NCBI GenBank assembly: GCA_037957365.1
Contig: JARHVA010008350.1
Span: 76,001 to 140,000, forward strand
Source: Torreya grandis
Lineage: Eukaryota > Streptophyta > Pinopsida > Cupressales > Taxaceae
Reading direction: 5' to 3'
DNA: 64,000 nucleotides
Below the pieces are notes generated by a model. It saw nothing but the letters and a program-made list of their open reading frames with translations. It did not search any database and was not told the DNA's origin. Positions 11,640 to 23,348 of this stretch are shown piece after piece (the stretch's first letter is position 1; each line of letters starts with the position of its first letter). The position numbers were made by a program, and so were the translations under genes.

Positions 11640-13130
11640 GTGAAAGATCAATCTATGATTACTCAAACTACACTCTATGCCAAGGAGCAAAATTTGTGGG
11701 TGATAGATAGTGGTTTCTTAAAACAAATGAATGGTGACAATAGTATGTTCATAAAATTGATCAAGTGTAAATAAGTATCTATCAGCTTGGGAGACAACAC
11801 TATAATAAATATCCAAGGAAAAAGAACCTTGAACATACATGGAAAAATGGCTACACATGATGTCCTTTATGTTAAAGGATTGAAACATAATCTGATAAGT
11901 GTCAACTAAATGTGTCAAAATGGATATAAGTTAAAATTTAATATATAAGGATGCAAGATAAAGAGATCTAGAATAATATTTGTAGAAGGGAAAATAACTA
12001 AAAATAATATTTATAATCTTAGTGAAGTAAATGGTAATAGTTACCTCATAGGAAAGATTGATGAGAGTTGGTTATGGAATAGAAGAGTGGGCCATGTCAA
12101 TTTTGATAAATTGGTAAAGGTGAGTTCAAATAAGTGTGTTAGACACATGGATAAGATAAAAAAAACCTATAAACACTACTTATATGGAATTCCAACAAGG
12201 CAAGTAGACAAGGGTCAAATTTTAAACAAAGGAGTATGAAACTACAAAGCCTTTAGAATTAGATCATAATGATATTTATGGTCCTACTAAGACCAAAGGA
12301 TTAAATGAGAAAGATACTTCATGTTATTTATATATTATTATTCAATAATGACATGGGTAACCTTTTTGAAGGATAAGTCTCGAGCATTTGAAACATTTAA
12401 GATCTTTAGTGACATCGTAGAAAATGATATTAGAAGAAATATCAAATACTTAAGATATGATAGAGGTGGAGAATCCAACTTAAATGAGTTCATAGATTAT
12501 TGTGAGAAACATAGAATCAAAAGGCATTACTCTTTAGCAAGGACTCAACATCAAAATAGAGTTGTTGAGAAAAATAATAGGATAGTCAAGGAGATCGCTA
12601 GAACAATGTTAAAATAGGCTAAGTTACCTAATGGATAATAGAGAAAAGCATTCCAAACAACAATATATATCTTAAATAGAGTTCAACTAAGGGTAAATAG
12701 TGATAAAACTCCCTATGAACTATTTTATGAAAAACCTACCTCTATTAAGTATTTCAGAGTGTTTAGTAGCAAATGCTACATCAAGATAAAAAAGGAAAAA
12801 TTGGGAAGCTTTGTGTCAAGATATGATAAAGGAATATTATTTGGTTATTTCACCCAAATAAAATCCTACATATGTTACAAATAAAGGCTACATAATATTT
12901 TAGAGAACATCAATGTCAAGGTTGAAGAAGGATTGAAACATGTTAAACCTGATAGAGAAATTTGTAAAGAAGAATCAAATTTTGAAGAGGTAGTTAATGA
13001 AGAGGTTGAAGAAATAAATGAAAATCCACCTAAAATATTTTTTAAAAAGGATCATCATATAGATCATATCATTGGTGACAAGAATGATAGATTTCAATCA
13101 AGGAGAAGAGTTACAAGGAACAAGTAATTT
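11640..13130 (+). pseudogene. S1 protease and integrase
   Basis: The aspartic protease motif WVIDSG is intact (Asp at 11706), followed by ISLGDNTIINIQGK and VLYVKGLKHNLIS. The pre-integrase domain starts at SWLWNRRVGHVNFDKL (12068 on). The N-terminal zinc site of integrase is poorly preserved. The core is readable: WVTFLKDKSRAFETFKIF, then LRYDRGGES with the second catalytic Asp (about 12459), and VVEKNNRIVKEIARTM with the catalytic Glu at 12567. The Lys/Glu-rich tail ends at about 13127. The enzyme would cut the polyprotein and insert the DNA copy into the genome. Stops and frameshifts inactivate it. Confidence 0.88.
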
Positions 13131-13139
13131 TTTTTCTAA

Positions 13140-14640
13140 TGTTTGACATTAAGCAAGATATCAAGGATGAGAATTAGCTAAAAGCCATGGAAGAAGAAAT
13201 AAGACAAATTTAAAAGAAAAAAACTTGGGAAGTAGTTCTATGACCTTCAAATAAGAGTGTAATAGGTACAAAATGGGTCTCTAGAAACAAGCTCAATGAC
13301 GATGGAACCATTCTAAGGAATAAGGCTAGATTGGTGTGCAAAAGATATACACAAGTTGAGGGAATATATTTTAAGGAAACATTTTCTCCAATTAATCTAT
13401 TTGAATCCATAATAATTTTTATATCAGTCTTTATTTATAATAAGTTCAAATTCTATCAAATAGACGTTAAGTCTACTTTCTTGAATGGGAACCTAAAAGA
13501 GGAAGTCTACATAGAACAACCTGAAGGTTTTCAACTATTAGAGGAAGAATATTATGTGTGAAAACTAAATAAATATTTTTATGGTCTAGAATAAGCACCT
13601 AGAGTATGGTATTCAAGATTAGACCAGTACCTATAACAACAAGGATTCAATAAAGGATGTACAGACAATAATCTATACTTCAAATCAAAAGGTGAGAATA
13701 TGTTGATTATTGTTTCTTATGTATATGCCATCATTTTTGGTGGTATCAATAATAAAATGTGAAAATAATTTTCTACTCAAATTTAAAATGAGATTGAGAT
13801 GTCTATGCTTGTATAAATATATTTCTTCCATGACTATAGATAGCACAAACTACTGAAGTGATATTTATATCTCAAACCAAGTATGCTAAATAAATGCTCA
13901 AAAATTTTAGAATGGAAGATATAAAACTACTTATTACTCCCATGATAGCTAGATACAAGTTGAGAAAATAGGATGAGTCCATTGATGCAAATCAGACTAT
14001 CTATAGATCAATGATAAGTAGCTTATTATACCTAGTTACATCAAGAATTGATATCATACAAGAAGTGTGCATGGTTTTAATATTTTAAGATACTAATAAA
14101 GAATCACATATTAATGCAGTGTAAAGAATATTTAGATATATCAAGAGCACAATTGACTATCGCCTATGGTATCCTAAAAGTGAAGGTTTCACTTTGATAG
14201 CATATACAGATGCTAATTGGGTAAGAATTGTGGATGATAGAATAATCACTAGTGGTGGTGCTATTTTCCTTGGAAATGAACTTATTTCATAGATGAAGAA
14301 AAAGTAAGAGTTAGTTAATCTTTCTATAACATAAGCAAATTATGTTGCAGTAGTGTCATGTTACACTCAAGTCTTATGGATGAAGAAAATACTTAAAGAC
14401 ATCAAACTAGAATAAAAATCACCTATCTCTATTCTTTGTGATAATTTAAGTGCTATTAACATATGAAAGAAACTAGTGATGCATTCCAAAACTAAGCACA
14501 TATCCATCAAGTATAAGTTCTTAAGAGAAAAGGTTGGAGATCAAGAGATCACAATGGAGTAGTTTCAACTTAGGATTAATTTGTAGACATATTCACCAAA
14601 CCTATTCCCAAGGTCTAATTTGAGTATCTAAGATATAAAT
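13140..14640 (+). pseudogene. S1 reverse transcriptase and RNase H
   Basis: RT blocks are clear: KAMEEEIRQI, TWEVV, VIGTKWVSRNKLNDDGTI, NKARLVCKRYTQVEGI, FKFYQIDVKSTFLNGNL, EEVYIEQPEGF and APRVWYSRLD. The catalytic Y-V-D-D box at 13718-13729 reads Y-V-Y-A, so both metal-binding Asp residues are lost. RNase H follows: LIAYTDANWV, TSGGAIFLGNELIS, ISILCDNLSAINI and MHSKTKHISIKYKFLRE, ending near 14640 with the usual copia C-terminus. Numerous stops and at least two frameshifts are present around 13750 to 14000. Confidence 0.9.
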
Positions 14641-14824
14641 TGGGAGTGTTGGCTCCTACATCACATCACTAAATGTTAGTGATAGGGCATGAGTCCAGGG
14701 GGAGGATCAGAAAAGATTTATTAATCCATGGAATAGAGAGAAAAGGAAACTTAGGTATACATATTTTTTCAAATTTCTAATGATTTGATGGTTTCATATT
14801 CTTATAAAATTTATTTTATCTAAT

Positions 14825-15115
14825 AAAGGGGGAGAAAAATTTAGACAAACTATGAGAAAGTTGGATTCCCTTTGCCATTCATGTTAAAGGGGGAAAAAGG
14901 TGAAAATTCTCTCTATAAAAGTTTATAAGAGTAGAGAATTTGTCCAAGTTGAGTTTAGGTAAATGTTCCATTTCATAATGGGGAGAAAGTTTGGTATGAA
15001 TAGATTTATCTCAATTTCATCAGAAGCCAATATAGTCAATGCCATTAAAGGATAAAAATTTTCCATCATTGAATAAGTTCATAGCATTTGATTTGCCATC
15101 CATGCCAAAGGGGGA
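14825..15115 (+). other. Repeated polypurine tracts before the S1 3' LTR
   Basis: AAAGGGGGA-type tracts occur at 14825-14833, 14886-14893, 14978-14988 (degenerate) and 15105-15115. The last one directly precedes the LTR and is the likely plus-strand primer. Multiplied PPTs are a reported Sirevirus hallmark. The 14640-14825 stretch before them has no gene. Confidence 0.75.
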
Positions 15116-15118
15116 TAT

Positions 15119-17238
15119 TTTTGGCCATATGATTGTCATTAATGTCAAAAGGGGCATTATGTATGTCATTAATTGATGGAGAGAAGAGCATGTTTTAAAT
15201 TTTCACAGTGCAAAGTTGTCATGCTTTTATAGAAACTATTTATGGAGCACTTAGAGAGAAATTAATAGAATATCTATTATCAGATTTTCAAGAGAATCTT
15301 AAATATACATTTTGTAGGTTCAGTTGAGAAGAAATGAACTCATAATTGATTTATTTTAGCTCTCAAACATTACAAGTTTTCTTAGTTGAACCCTAAGGGT
15401 TTAAGACATGATGTTCATAGGCATGTTCTATTTATGTTGATTGGCTATAGATGGGAAACAATTACTTAAGTTATAACTTAAGTCTTCCTCATCATTATGT
15501 AACTGACCCCTTCAACCTGAAAATTTAAGGGATCAATAAATGTTTTAATAATTTATATTTCTTAATCCCTTGACTTAAGATTTATACCATCTCGATCAAT
15601 AGTTAGCACTTAATCATATGCTAACTATCTAACGAAGCATAGCAAAGTCAATTTGTCAAAGGCACCTTTGAATAAATATGTTAGTGACAAGTGTCACATT
15701 CATGAAGCTTACATAGTAAATATATGGAGTGGATTAAATTAAAATAGTCAAGGACTAACGTGAGGATTCCAAATGTTTCAATAGCAAGAATTGATAGCAA
15801 AGGTGAAGAAGCAATGTGAGTATGACAAGCGTCACATTCATAGCTTGTCAAATATAATGTTTGAGCTTGTTAGAAGATCAAATGATGAGCATGTGATCAT
15901 GTAATGAAGATCTAATAGAGTGAGTGAATTCAATGGGATCAAGTTCTTGATGTTTAATGACATAGAGACAAGTTATAAACTAAGCTACTTTGATGAGATT
16001 GATGGAGGGTATTCATTCCAAAGACTCAAGAAGTAGTGAGATGAGATTAAGTGATTGATTTTTAATAATAGATAGAGGTAAAGTTTAAGAAACTTTAAAT
16101 ATATAATGGCACATGGGATCTTGGATTAAAATATACAAAAAATGTATTTTAAAAATTGAAACATTAAAACCCAAAAGTTTACAAGTATCCAATGGAATGC
16201 ACAAGCCTATCAAAACTTGATCTAACATATGAATTTTAAAGTTGATAAAATTGAATGAGGATCATTAGATCATGGAATGAAACTTAAGATCAATGGTGAG
16301 TATTTAAATATTTGTTCATCATAACAGTCAAGTGATAGAACATGCATTTAAGCCATAAAATATGCATTATCAATTAAATAGATGGTGGTGATTGATCAAA
16401 TTTGTGTAATATGGAATGTGCATCAAAACAAGATCTCAATATATGATAAAAATAGTAATGAGACTAAGAATCATGGTGGTGGATCATTATTTTAAGATGC
16501 TATAAACTTATTATTCAAGAAATATGAACTGAGTTTAGGATTAGCATGATGTACTAGTAAACAAGTGTGAACACAGAGAAGATATAAAATCTAGATCAAA
16601 TACTTATATATGTGTCATCTAGGATATAGTAAAGGTTGTTTTATATTGTATAGAGTCAAATTGAGAGAGATCTAGAGAGGAAGAGATTGATGAAGTGTCT
16701 CAAATAGAGAAATATAGAGACACAGAGATAAAGGGGTAGAGTACAAGAGAATAAAAGAGAAGAGAGAGATGTGCAAAGCATTACCAGTTATAGACCATAC
16801 ATATAATAGAGAAATAAATTGGATTCATATATGAATCAATATTTTAATACAGAGTTATAGTTTCATATTTTGAATATAGAGCTGATTGGTGGGTGCATTC
16901 AGAAGAGTTGAGTTGGTGCTCAGTTAGGGAGTTGGTGCCTCCTTAGAGTAAGTGATCTTAAACTATGGGATTGGTGTCTCTTTACGGTCAGTGCCCTTAA
17001 AAATTGTAACCAGTGAGGTTATTTATTATGAGGCTAGATTAGAATACTAGATTCTATTAGTTATTCTCATCGTGCTTTTTCCCATATTGGGTTTTCTATG
17101 GTATATCTAGTGTTATGCATATTTGTGTGTATGTGATCTCTACATATATTTTAAGTCTACATTAAAAGTCTTAAAAAAGGACTAAGTTAGTCAATCTATT
17201 GATTCACCCCCTCTTAGTAGATAGTTATGTTTCAATAA
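15119..17238 (+). mobile_element. 3' LTR of S1
   Basis: It starts right after the PPT with TTTTGGCCATATGATTGTC, where the S2 LTR begins TGTTGGCATG, so the first G of the canonical TG has mutated. It ends with the same GATTCACCCCCTCTTA block as the 5' LTR, near 17238. At about 2.1 kb it is close in length to the S3 5' LTR (2025 bp). It holds no real gene. No target-site duplication can be checked because the 5' LTR lacks its outer end. Confidence 0.82.
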
Positions 17239-17493
17239 TAGTCATCCTAGTAAACCTAGTTGTTTAAGAGATAAAATAGTTAGGTACTAGACTAAGTCAA
17301 GTGAGTTGACTTAGTTCCGTAACTTTTCATTTCCCATAATAGGGTCATCCCATTTGACTATGTTAAAAATATGGAAAAAGGAGGTTTTAGTTTAGGTATG
17401 GGATATTTGAGACAATGAATTATTTGGAAAAGCATGTAATTGAGGTATCCAAGCTTAGGGAAACATATAAGAGGGACTTATGTTGGTTTTAAG

Positions 17494-17660
17494 TGGTGGT
17501 ATAGGGAATAACGATCTTGAAAATCACCAATGGTCTACCAACCCCTTTCCCAGTACACCATTTAAAGCATGCACTTAGAGAGATTGAGTCTCAATGGGTT
17601 CTTGTAAGAGAGAAAACATCATTAATTGATAATGTTAAAAAATATTATGTGTATACATAT
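17494..17660 (+). repeat. Left arm of a long inverted repeat (pairs with 20379-20533)
   Basis: GTGGTGGTATAGGGA at 17494 and ATGCACTTAGAGAGATTGAG near 17569 match the reverse complement of 20379-20533 (GTGGTAGTATAGGGA; same 20-mer) over about 165 bp, with roughly three quarters of bases identical by eye. The open frame at 17517-17750 overlaps it and is not considered a gene. The 17239-17493 flank holds nothing I recognise. Confidence 0.7.
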
Positions 17661-18699
17661 ACCCCACTCAAATATCATCATGTGTCATGCAATTGTAACA
17701 TGAGATGGTACTTCATGGAAATAACACAAAAACACATAATAGTGAGCTAAGTGAATTGTAGTAAGAATCAAATAAGATAAATAAAAAGAAAAACTTGATA
17801 AATATATACCTTCACTTACCTTAGTGCTATAGAGGAGAAATGATGTGAGATAAATGCATAGGAGTCTAATGTAGGGTACATTAGGGGAACCTATAAAAAA
17901 AGTGAAAATTCAATTTTTTTAATAAAATATACATTTAAAATGTAGAAATAATATTATATAATGTTAAGATTCCAGATCATCTTTCCCTTCACAAAAATAA
18001 CTAGTAGAAAAAATTTATGGGCTTTCCTAGTAGTGCATGCTTATTTGGCATGGCATGATAGAGAGCCTAGAGGTATAGGGAGTGTAGGAATACCTACATA
18101 GATATAAAGTCATTATGCCTCATCAAATGAGACTTTTGAAGGTTATGTGAAATAAGAGGGTGTATTTAGGCCTAAGATAAAGGATGTGATAGTATTGGAT
18201 GTAGAGTGTGAGGATGCAGGTGAAGCTTCTATAGAGTGATGATAGGACAATAGTGTCCACCATGATAACATAGGATACAGAGGCACCATCAAATGGAGAG
18301 GAAACAGGTGATAGTAGTCATACGTGGAGATACCATGGAAGAGGTGAGGCACAACTAGTCCATATAGAGGCAAATAAGGAGAGGACCAAAATAAGAATAG
18401 GTGGTGTCTCTAGGATTTGTACTTGTGTAAAGGAAGCCTATAGAAGAGGTTCTTGGTGGTTGGGATGATAGGGAGACCATGGTTGGTGACACCAGTGTTG
18501 GTAAGAAATGATGTAAGTTTTAATTTCTTGGATAGATCACTAGTTATATAAATTTTTTATGTACTTGGTATAGATAAATGGTTTTGGAGATATATGTACA
18601 TATGAGAGTTGATGTATTATATTTTTGTTTTTTGTAGATATGTCTTAGGATTTTGGGTGGGGTACCATACTCTAATTCACCCATTGATATATTTTAGAT

Positions 18700-19080
18700 A
18701 GGGTGATAAGGAATCATGATACTAATACTATGCAGGACCTTATGGTACCATCTTCCCCATCATATGCTAGCTAGTTTTGATTATTTGGAGAGGAAGCTAG
18801 ATGACTAGCGACACATGGGTATGGCCTATAGCTACTTGTAGGAGTTGGATATGGGGATGCACAAGCCTAGTATGCATTGGCCTTGGATTGATCTTCCCAT
18901 ATGGATAAAAATATAGAGCTTGGACATGTCCAAGCCCAAGTGGCCAATCTACAAGGATAGGTTGGTTATTTGAGATCTTAGATTATCTCATTAAAAATTA
19001 ATATTTGGAGGGTTAAATCACAAGCATATTTTGGTAGTGTGGCTCAACCAAAAGATAGACAGGATGGATCATAACCTTAT
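18700..19080 (+). pseudogene. Unrecognised coding-like relic inside the inverted repeat
   Basis: One frame reads as a plausible protein with only a few stops, all TAG or TGA: YLERKLDD, RHMGMAYSYL, ELDMGMHKPSMHWPWIDLPI, SLDMSKPKWPIYKDRLVI and HILVVWLNQKIDRMDHNLI. The inverted copy at about 29400-29750 keeps related phrases (RWPTYKDM; IWLVLLGHKICMMEPNYR) on the opposite strand. The Trp-Pro-x-Tyr-x-Asp block followed by a hydrophobic segment faintly recalls the plant mobile domain carried by some plant transposons, but I cannot confirm that. The 17661-18699 stretch has no recognisable gene. Confidence 0.35.
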
Positions 19081-19339
19081 ATCTATAGTTATTTTATTTA
19101 TTATTTATTTTATGAAACTCATGTTATATATATTGATAAGGACATTTATTTATCTATGATTTCTATTGATGTTATTGAAGGTTGTATGGATGTATTTCCA
19201 TTTTATCACATTTATTTTAATTTTGTTTTATATGCCATGGGAAATATATATTGTGTATTAGTTTTTTTCTAGCATTATGTGACACACATGCATGGTTAAA
19301 AAGAAAACCATATGATGTGGAAAATAATATTAATAATCA

Positions 19340-19740
19340 TAAAATGTAATACACATTATACCATGATGGGAAATGTGTAGAAACAAAAGATGAATAAATA
19401 TAGTAAAATAAAATAGTAAAATAAAAAAGTATCAAATGTTTCAAACCATGTATAAGTAAAAAGTGCACCAAATTAAAATATATATAAGTCATGCTAAATC
19501 AACTTGGGAAATGTGATTTTTTTTGAAATAAAGTGGAAAACATGTTATAACAAATGGTATGAAAGATAAATTTACATTAAAGTTAATCAATCATTCTAAA
19601 TCAAGATGGGAAGTATGATAAATTTAATAAAATGGTTGTAAAAATACATGCAATAAAAAAATAAGAAGATAAAGTGAAATTTTTATGAAGTAAAAAAAAA
19701 ATACTAAATTAAGATGGTAAGTATGTAAATGATGTGTAAA
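19340..19740. repeat. Degenerate ~105-bp tandem repeat, GATGGGAAGTATG core
   Basis: The phrase CTAAATCAAGATGGGAAGTA recurs in degenerate form near 19353, 19493, 19596 and 19703, roughly every 100-140 bp. Its reverse complement recurs at 28652, 28823, 28914 and 29049 in the inverted copy. Confidence 0.6.
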
Positions 19741-19824
19741 TCATGATTTAACACAAATTATCTCAAATTTGAAGCATGTAATATTATTTTGACTTGGTCA
19801 TAGTATGAAATTTAATGGGAATAC

Positions 19825-20085
19825 TTTGTGAGGAATGCTTAGTCCTATCTACGGTCTTACACTATAACTTGAAAATACAACACAAATGAGGTAGATACAA
19901 ATGTTGGAACAAAGTAAAGGGATTTAATGCATTAATTTGTGAGGAATACTTGGTCCTATCCAGTTCTTATAATTCAACTCACAAGGTGAACACCAATGAA
20001 GTGAATGGTAATAAAGGTAAAAATAAGTAAATATTTTGTGAGAAATGATTGGTCCTATCCAAGGTCTTATAGTGAAACTCATAAA
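19825..20085. repeat. Three tandem palindromic units, TTTGTGAG / CTCACAAA arms
   Basis: Units of about 50 bp start with TTTGTGAG at 19825, 19936 and 20035 (spacing 111 and 99). They end with the complementary arm at 19978-19984 (CTCACAA, 7-bp perfect) and 20078-20085 (one mismatch); the first unit's right arm is degraded. The middle carries GGTCCTATCC and GGTCTTA. The same unit occurs in the inverted copy near 28.5 kb. Confidence 0.75.
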
Positions 20086-20378
20086 GGAAAACCATAGAGG
20101 TATGATTAGTTAACAAAAAATATTCATCAAAGGTAAATATTACAATTGTTATAATAAAATAGGGATTGTAAAAACCATGGCATAGGAATTTATGAGAAAA
20201 CCTTAATAAACATGAGGCATACTAGGTAAGAAAGAAAGACACTAAGAGTCTAGTGACCATGAAAATATAAAGGATACCTACTCACAATAATCATAAATTT
20301 GTATATGAAAATAAGTGGAATACTAATATAAACTCATGATGCATATATAAACAAGGAAATTAAAATAAACCTATATAC

Positions 20379-20533
20379 ACATAATATTTTCAAACTTTAT
20401 CAACTACTAATGATTTCTCTCTTATATGAACCTATCAAGTCTCAATCTCTCTAAGTGCATACCTTAAGGCATGCATTGAGAAAGGGGTGGGTATACCATT
20501 AGTGATTCATATGATTATTATCCCTATACTACC
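20379..20533 (-). repeat. Right arm of the long inverted repeat
   Basis: Reverse complement partner of 17494-17660. Together the arms enclose about 2.7 kb containing the coding-like relic and two tandem arrays. Either this is a TIR-type element or two fragments of one repeat family in opposite orientation. Confidence 0.7.
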
Positions 20534-22556
20534 ACTTTTTCTCTACACACCCATCTCCTAAAAACATTCACTTAAGATTTGCCTCCCATTTTTCACCTTC
20601 TAGTCATTTTATGCATTCATTATCGCTTCCTTAACCTAAAATATTTTTTATGGTTTAAAATAAACTATCAAACCCATCAACCCTATACTCTAATTGATAA
20701 AACATATTTAGGGTCTAGTTCATCCCTTGGCTAACCTAGACCAAGACCTAATTTTTATCAATAGTGATACAAGGTCGATTAGGCTGACCCTATCAGATAA
20801 AATTTTGGAAAGGACTACAATTAGATTTAGCTATATAGATACATTCATTTAGTCATTTATAAGAGAGGAGAAGAAGAGAGAATATATATTATGTATCTAA
20901 TAATACACCATTCTACTTGAGGAGCATAGCTTAGGGATTCATACTTTCTTTGGAGATACAGATCTTGTTTTATGGATAAGTATTTTTGATCCATTAACAA
21001 GTTGTGTAGTCTATATCTAATTTATCATTGTCATCATTACATACCACAACAAATTCTTACAAAACAACTTGGTCAAGGGATATATTGAGGTTTGGAAGGT
21101 TTGTCTTCAAAGGCAAGTATTCCTAACTTTGCTTCTCCTTTGTAAGAGTAGATAGATATACATTTGTACTTCTCTCCCATGCATTAGGATTGCATATAAA
21201 TTAACATGAATATATATCTTCTATGCATGTTTAATTATAATGTTTATTATCCCTACTTTGTGTCACAAGATTTGGTGAGCACTAGATTAGAATTTAGTTT
21301 ACTTATTATTAGTTTAGTGAATCTAAAAACATAGGACATAGTTAAATTTATTGCATAATTTTACTTGACTAGAGGATTTATAACCCTCCCAAGTGATATT
21401 ATTTTAGTAAGAGATCCCTTGGATAGGTTTAATAAATCCATCTTGGTCATGACCCCAAATATATAATGTATCAACAATCAGAAGTGTAAGTAGGATTTAT
21501 CTTTTTTGAGATATGATTGATTTATAGATCAGTTATATTTCCCTTTGCATACACTCTGGTGAACTCGATATGAATCTAACCCGTATATGTTTTATTTCAT
21601 GCCATAATTTTTATCATTTTAATTTTTTTCCATATTTTAAGTACTATATTGAACTAGTTGATATAGTTATAATTTTTTGTGTGTAGGCTTAACACACAAT
21701 ACTTCAAAATGATTTTGTTCTATTTGTGTAGGTCTTCATCAACTATAGGGTACTAGATCAATAAGCTCAACACATTATTCCTCTTCAATTTCATACTAAC
21801 ATACACTATCAAATAGTAAACTCTATTTTCTATTTTATTCTATCAACATACAGGTTAATAAACATTATTGAACAGGTTGAATCTATTTGTTATTTCTTCT
21901 TCAACACATAAGGATTTATAGAACTTGGTCAAACCAATCAACCTTATTTGAAGAATTTAATAGTATAAAATAAAACTTTATAGCATAAAAATTATCATTC
22001 TAAATCATCTTCAAGCCCATCAAGGTTCCTTACTCATCTCTCTTTATCATTTTAGTTCTTCCTTCATTTATTTTTTTCATAAGTTAGTAGTCTTCAAAAC
22101 TATAAACCTATAGATAACTAGGATGATCTGGTCAACTATGTTCTATAGTCTATCTTCTATCTTAGAGGCATAGTTGACCTATGTGACTTTATTCATAAAT
22201 ATCTTACTTTCATAGAATAGCAATGACTCAGTTGACTGTGTTCTATATTGTTTGCATACAGTGTCACTTGAACTGACTTTGTACTATTATTAATCAAAGA
22301 ATTAACATTTATTTACTAGTAGTTAATTTACATTTCCTTTTTAGTTGTTTGTATGGTTAGCGTAACTTGCATACTTTAAATAGATGGTTTTTAAAATTAC
22401 CATTTTAGTTACACTATTTTACTTTTTAGCACAGACTACCAAATCACTTAACATTTAAAATACATTTAAACACTTGTTTTTTAAAGGCTTGCCTACTTGG
22501 ATTTCATCACCAAGGGGTAAGCTAACTTGATTTTCTAGCCAAGTATAAATATGTGG

Positions 22557-22619
<63 letters not shown>

Positions 22620-23348
22620 TAAATCACCCGACACACTTCTCATTTTGGGATTGTTAAGGGAGGGTGTAGGACATAATACCAATCTAGTATCATTTCCAGT
22701 ACATATCCCTCTTAGCCCAAATGTCCTAAAACCAACTTTATACTAATTTCTAGTTCCCTATTTCAACCAACTTTCATATCACATTAAAATCAAAAATTTC
22801 TAATAATCTAATAACACTTAAGGTGACCAATTAGTTAGCATTTACTTTTTAGTTGACTTCTTGATCTTTGATCATTGTGTGTTATATTGAAAAAATTGCA
22901 TTAGCAAGCATTGGTGAAAGGTTTGTGTTATGTGTCCCAATTGGGTCAATAAAATTTATCTAATTATTTTTGTGTTTTCTCTCATTTTTTCTTCAAACTA
23001 TCTTGAAAAAAAATCTCTATTTTAGAACACTGTCATTTTGGTTGACACAGTCTCTTATAAACTATGTTTTACCTTCCCACCAATAGTACATAATCAATCT
23101 TCACTATTATGTCTTCTTATCCCCCTGTTTAGTTCTCTATTCAACTATACATATTCTAATTGAATGACTATGTATCATTATTAGCTAGCCTAGCTTTCCT
23201 TCCTATAATACATAGTTGACCTCAATGACTATGTATTTTTATCTATCTATTAGGGTTATAGATTATAGTTGACTAATTAGACTCTATATCATATTTTATG
23301 AATTTGTATTTATATTATCATCATCCTTCTTATCTTTTTTTTCTCATC
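20534..23348. other. AT-rich stretch, no gene; possible leader or LTR of G1
   Basis: No protein similarity is visible. Phrases built on AGTTGAC and GACTATGT recur irregularly between about 22120 and 23290. By position this could contain the 5' LTR and long leader of the gypsy element whose gag starts at 23349, but I found no matching LTR partner, clear PBS or TG...CA boundary. Confidence 0.4.
22562..22616. repeat. (TA)n microsatellite, 55 nt
   Basis: Uninterrupted TA dinucleotide repeat, about 27 units. Confidence 0.98.

Noticed and set aside
17517..17750. 77-codon plus-strand open frame
   Set aside because: It overlaps the long inverted-repeat arm and is not preserved in the partner arm.
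18143..18373. 76-codon minus-strand frame
   Set aside because: No family motif and it lies antisense to sequence that looks weakly coding on the other strand; treated as a shadow.
18620..18650. Possible 3' splice site (T-rich run followed by GTAG)
   Set aside because: T-rich runs before AG are frequent in this AT-rich DNA and no exon structure can be supported.
19340..20085. CRISPR-like repeat array
   Set aside because: Repeats are degenerate, spacers are similar to one another, and the context is plant repetitive DNA.
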